A DNA stretch of 64,000 bases from Actinomadura luzonensis (lineage in GTDB: Bacteria > Actinomycetota > Actinomycetes > Streptosporangiales > Streptosporangiaceae). Shown piece after piece: positions 63,031 to 64,000 of this stretch. Made by a program: the position numbers and the translations under genes. The DNA lies in assembly GCF_022664455.2 (NCBI RefSeq), contig NZ_JAKRKC020000001.1:4655001-4719000 (forward strand), read 5' to 3'. Under the pieces are notes generated by a model. That model had not been told where the DNA came from. It saw only the letters and a program-made list of their open reading frames with translations, and did not search any database. Position 1 is the stretch's first letter, and the number at the start of each line of letters is the position of its first letter.

Positions 63031-63938
63031 TCCTTGACGCCCCCGATCAGCACGCCCTTGGCGAAGTGCTTCTGCAGGAACGGGTAGAAGAACAGGATCG
63101 GCAGCGTGGCGATCACGATGATCGCGAACTTGACGCCCTGCTCCGGCGGCACCCAGGTGCGGTCCATCTGCGACAGCGCGGCCGCGGGGTCGGTGGCGAT
63201 GAGCTGGCGGACGAGGATCTGCAACGTCCACTTGTCCGGGTCGGAGATGTAGAGCAGCGGCGACATGTAGTCGTTCCAGATCGCGACCGCGTAGAACAGC
63301 GAGAACGTGGCGATGATCGGCTTCGACAGCGGCAGGACGATCTTGAGGAAGACGCCCATCTCGTTGCAGCCGTCGATGCGCGCGGCCTCCTCCAGCGCCT
63401 GCGGCAACTCCTGGAAGAAGCTCTTGACGATGATCAGGTAGAACGGGTTGATCGCCAGCGGCAGGATCAGCGCCCAGTAGCTGTCGAGCAGCCCGAGGTC
63501 GCGCACCACCAGGTAGGTGGGGATCATGCCGCCGGAGAAGACCATCGTGAAGATGACCAGGTTCAGCACCAGGGTCCGGCCCGGCAGGTACCGCTTGGCC
63601 AGCGGGTAGGCCATGGTGAAGGTCAGCATGACCTGCACCACCATGCCGACCGCCGTCACGACGACGGTCGTCAGCAGGGACCGGATGAAGGTGGGGGTGG
63701 CGAAGATGTACTCGTACGCCTCGGTGACGACCTTCTCCGGCCACAGGAAGAACGGCCTGGCGGCGATCTCGGGCTCGCTGGCGAGCGACGCGGCCAGCAC
63801 GTAGATCAGCGGCAGCACCGTGATCAGCGCCAGGCCGACGAGCGCGACGACGTTGAGGACGTCGAAGACGCGGCTGCCGGCGGAGCCGTGGTGCTCGACC
63901 GCGAGCTTCTTGGGCTTGGTCTCAGTCATAGTGGTCAT
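63027..63938 (-). CDS. ABC transporter permease, LplC/YtcP type
   Basis: A 303-residue six-helix CUT1 permease of the LplC branch, used for uronate and rhamnogalacturonan oligosaccharides. It starts VFDVLNVVALVGLALITVLPLIYVLAASLAS; the EAA loop is EEAARIDGCNEMGVFLKIVLPLS. The C-terminus (FFYPFLQKHFAKGVLIGGVKE) is typical of the branch. Start ATG 63938. It follows a second permease (63950) by 11 bases. Confidence 0.94.
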   Translation of the reverse strand: MTTMTETKPKKLAVEHHGSAGSRVFDVLNVVALVGLALITVLPLIYVLAASLASEPEIAARPFFLWPEKVVTEAYEYIFATPTFIRSLLTTVVVTAVGMVVQVMLTFTMAYPLAKRYLPGRTLVLNLVIFTMVFSGGMIPTYLVVRDLGLLDSYWALILPLAINPFYLIIVKSFFQELPQALEEAARIDGCNEMGVFLKIVLPLSKPIIATFSLFYAVAIWNDYMSPLLYISDPDKWTLQILVRQLIATDPAAALSQMDRTWVPPEQGVKFAIIVIATLPILFFYPFLQKHFAKGVLIGGVKE

Positions 63939-63949
63939 GCCGGGGCCCC

Positions 63950-64000
63950 TCAGAACAGTCCCCGCTGGCCCATGCGCTTGGCCAGCCAGTTGGAGCCGAA
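63950..64000 (-). CDS. ABC transporter permease C-terminus, LplB type (partial)
   Basis: The last 16 codons of a gene entering from the right edge, reading FGSNWLAKRMGQRGLF and then TGA at 63950-63952. This is the usual C-terminal tail of LplB/YtcO-type permeases, partners of the LplC-type permease downstream. The rest lies outside the window. Confidence 0.75.
   Translation of the reverse strand, partial: FGSNWLAKRMGQRGLF

Overview
The window is very GC-rich (about 72%), has dense gene packing with many ATGA/GTGA overlaps, and carries gene families typical of filamentous actinomycetes: a WD40-linked serine/threonine kinase, SpoIIE-type phosphatases, two Methyltransf_19-type SAM methyltransferases, CUT1 sugar transporters with LacI regulators, and NRPS/MbtH. 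A short peptide resembling DUF6203 and the overall mix point to Streptosporangiales (for example Nonomuraea-like). That assignment is an inference from gene content only.

Layout. 1-5.7 kb: the end of an NRPS locus, with a C-A-PCP-TE module fused to an MFS exporter and followed by MbtH; the module is frameshifted after the C domain. 5.8-14.1 kb: housekeeping, stress and signalling genes (kinase, small membrane peptide, aldehyde:ferredoxin oxidoreductase-like protein, GAF/SpoIIE phosphatase, hemerythrin, ferritin-like protein). 14.1-27.9 kb: a glycan-utilisation locus (SGNH esterase, GH35, LacI regulator, GH42, CUT1 ABC transporter, YicI-like GH31 alpha-xylosidase, GH1). Its enzyme set fits stepwise breakdown of galactosylated xyloglucan oligosaccharides. 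A palindromic operator sits on a good promoter at its divergent control region. 27.9-30.9 kb: methyltransferase, nitroreductase and a damaged nsrR-hmp fusion. 31-38.6 kb: a second glycan locus (secreted GH53 galactanase, GH42, CUT1 transporter, LacI regulator) that fits pectic beta-1,4-galactan use, controlled from two inverted identical operators. A paralogue of the first methyltransferase follows. 39.5-44.7 kb: YchJ-like protein, sirtuin, and a RiPP-like pair (a LanB-like gene riddled with frameshifts, and an unusual partner that looks like a cobalamin-dependent radical SAM protein without its cysteines). 45.1-59.7 kb: membrane SpoIIE phosphatase and PLP aminotransferase, PstS-like membrane protein, UvrA-like ABC protein, S66 peptidase, a sirtuin with an internal deletion, sulfotransferase, ABC exporter, enoyl-CoA hydratase, small HTH protein and ABC-F protein. 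59.8-64 kb: a third glycan locus, running off the right edge, for rhamnogalacturonan-I (PL26-like exo-lyase, CE12-like acetylesterase, LplC/LplB-type permeases).

Together the three glycan loci describe a plant-cell-wall scavenger: RG-I backbone, its galactan side chains, and probably xyloglucan. The other theme is gene damage: four genes in otherwise clean sequence (NRPS, nsrR-hmp, LanB-like, second sirtuin) carry frameshifts or internal deletions. These are either real pseudogenes or local assembly faults, which only reads can decide. No tRNA, rRNA, insertion sequence, integrase or CRISPR array was seen.
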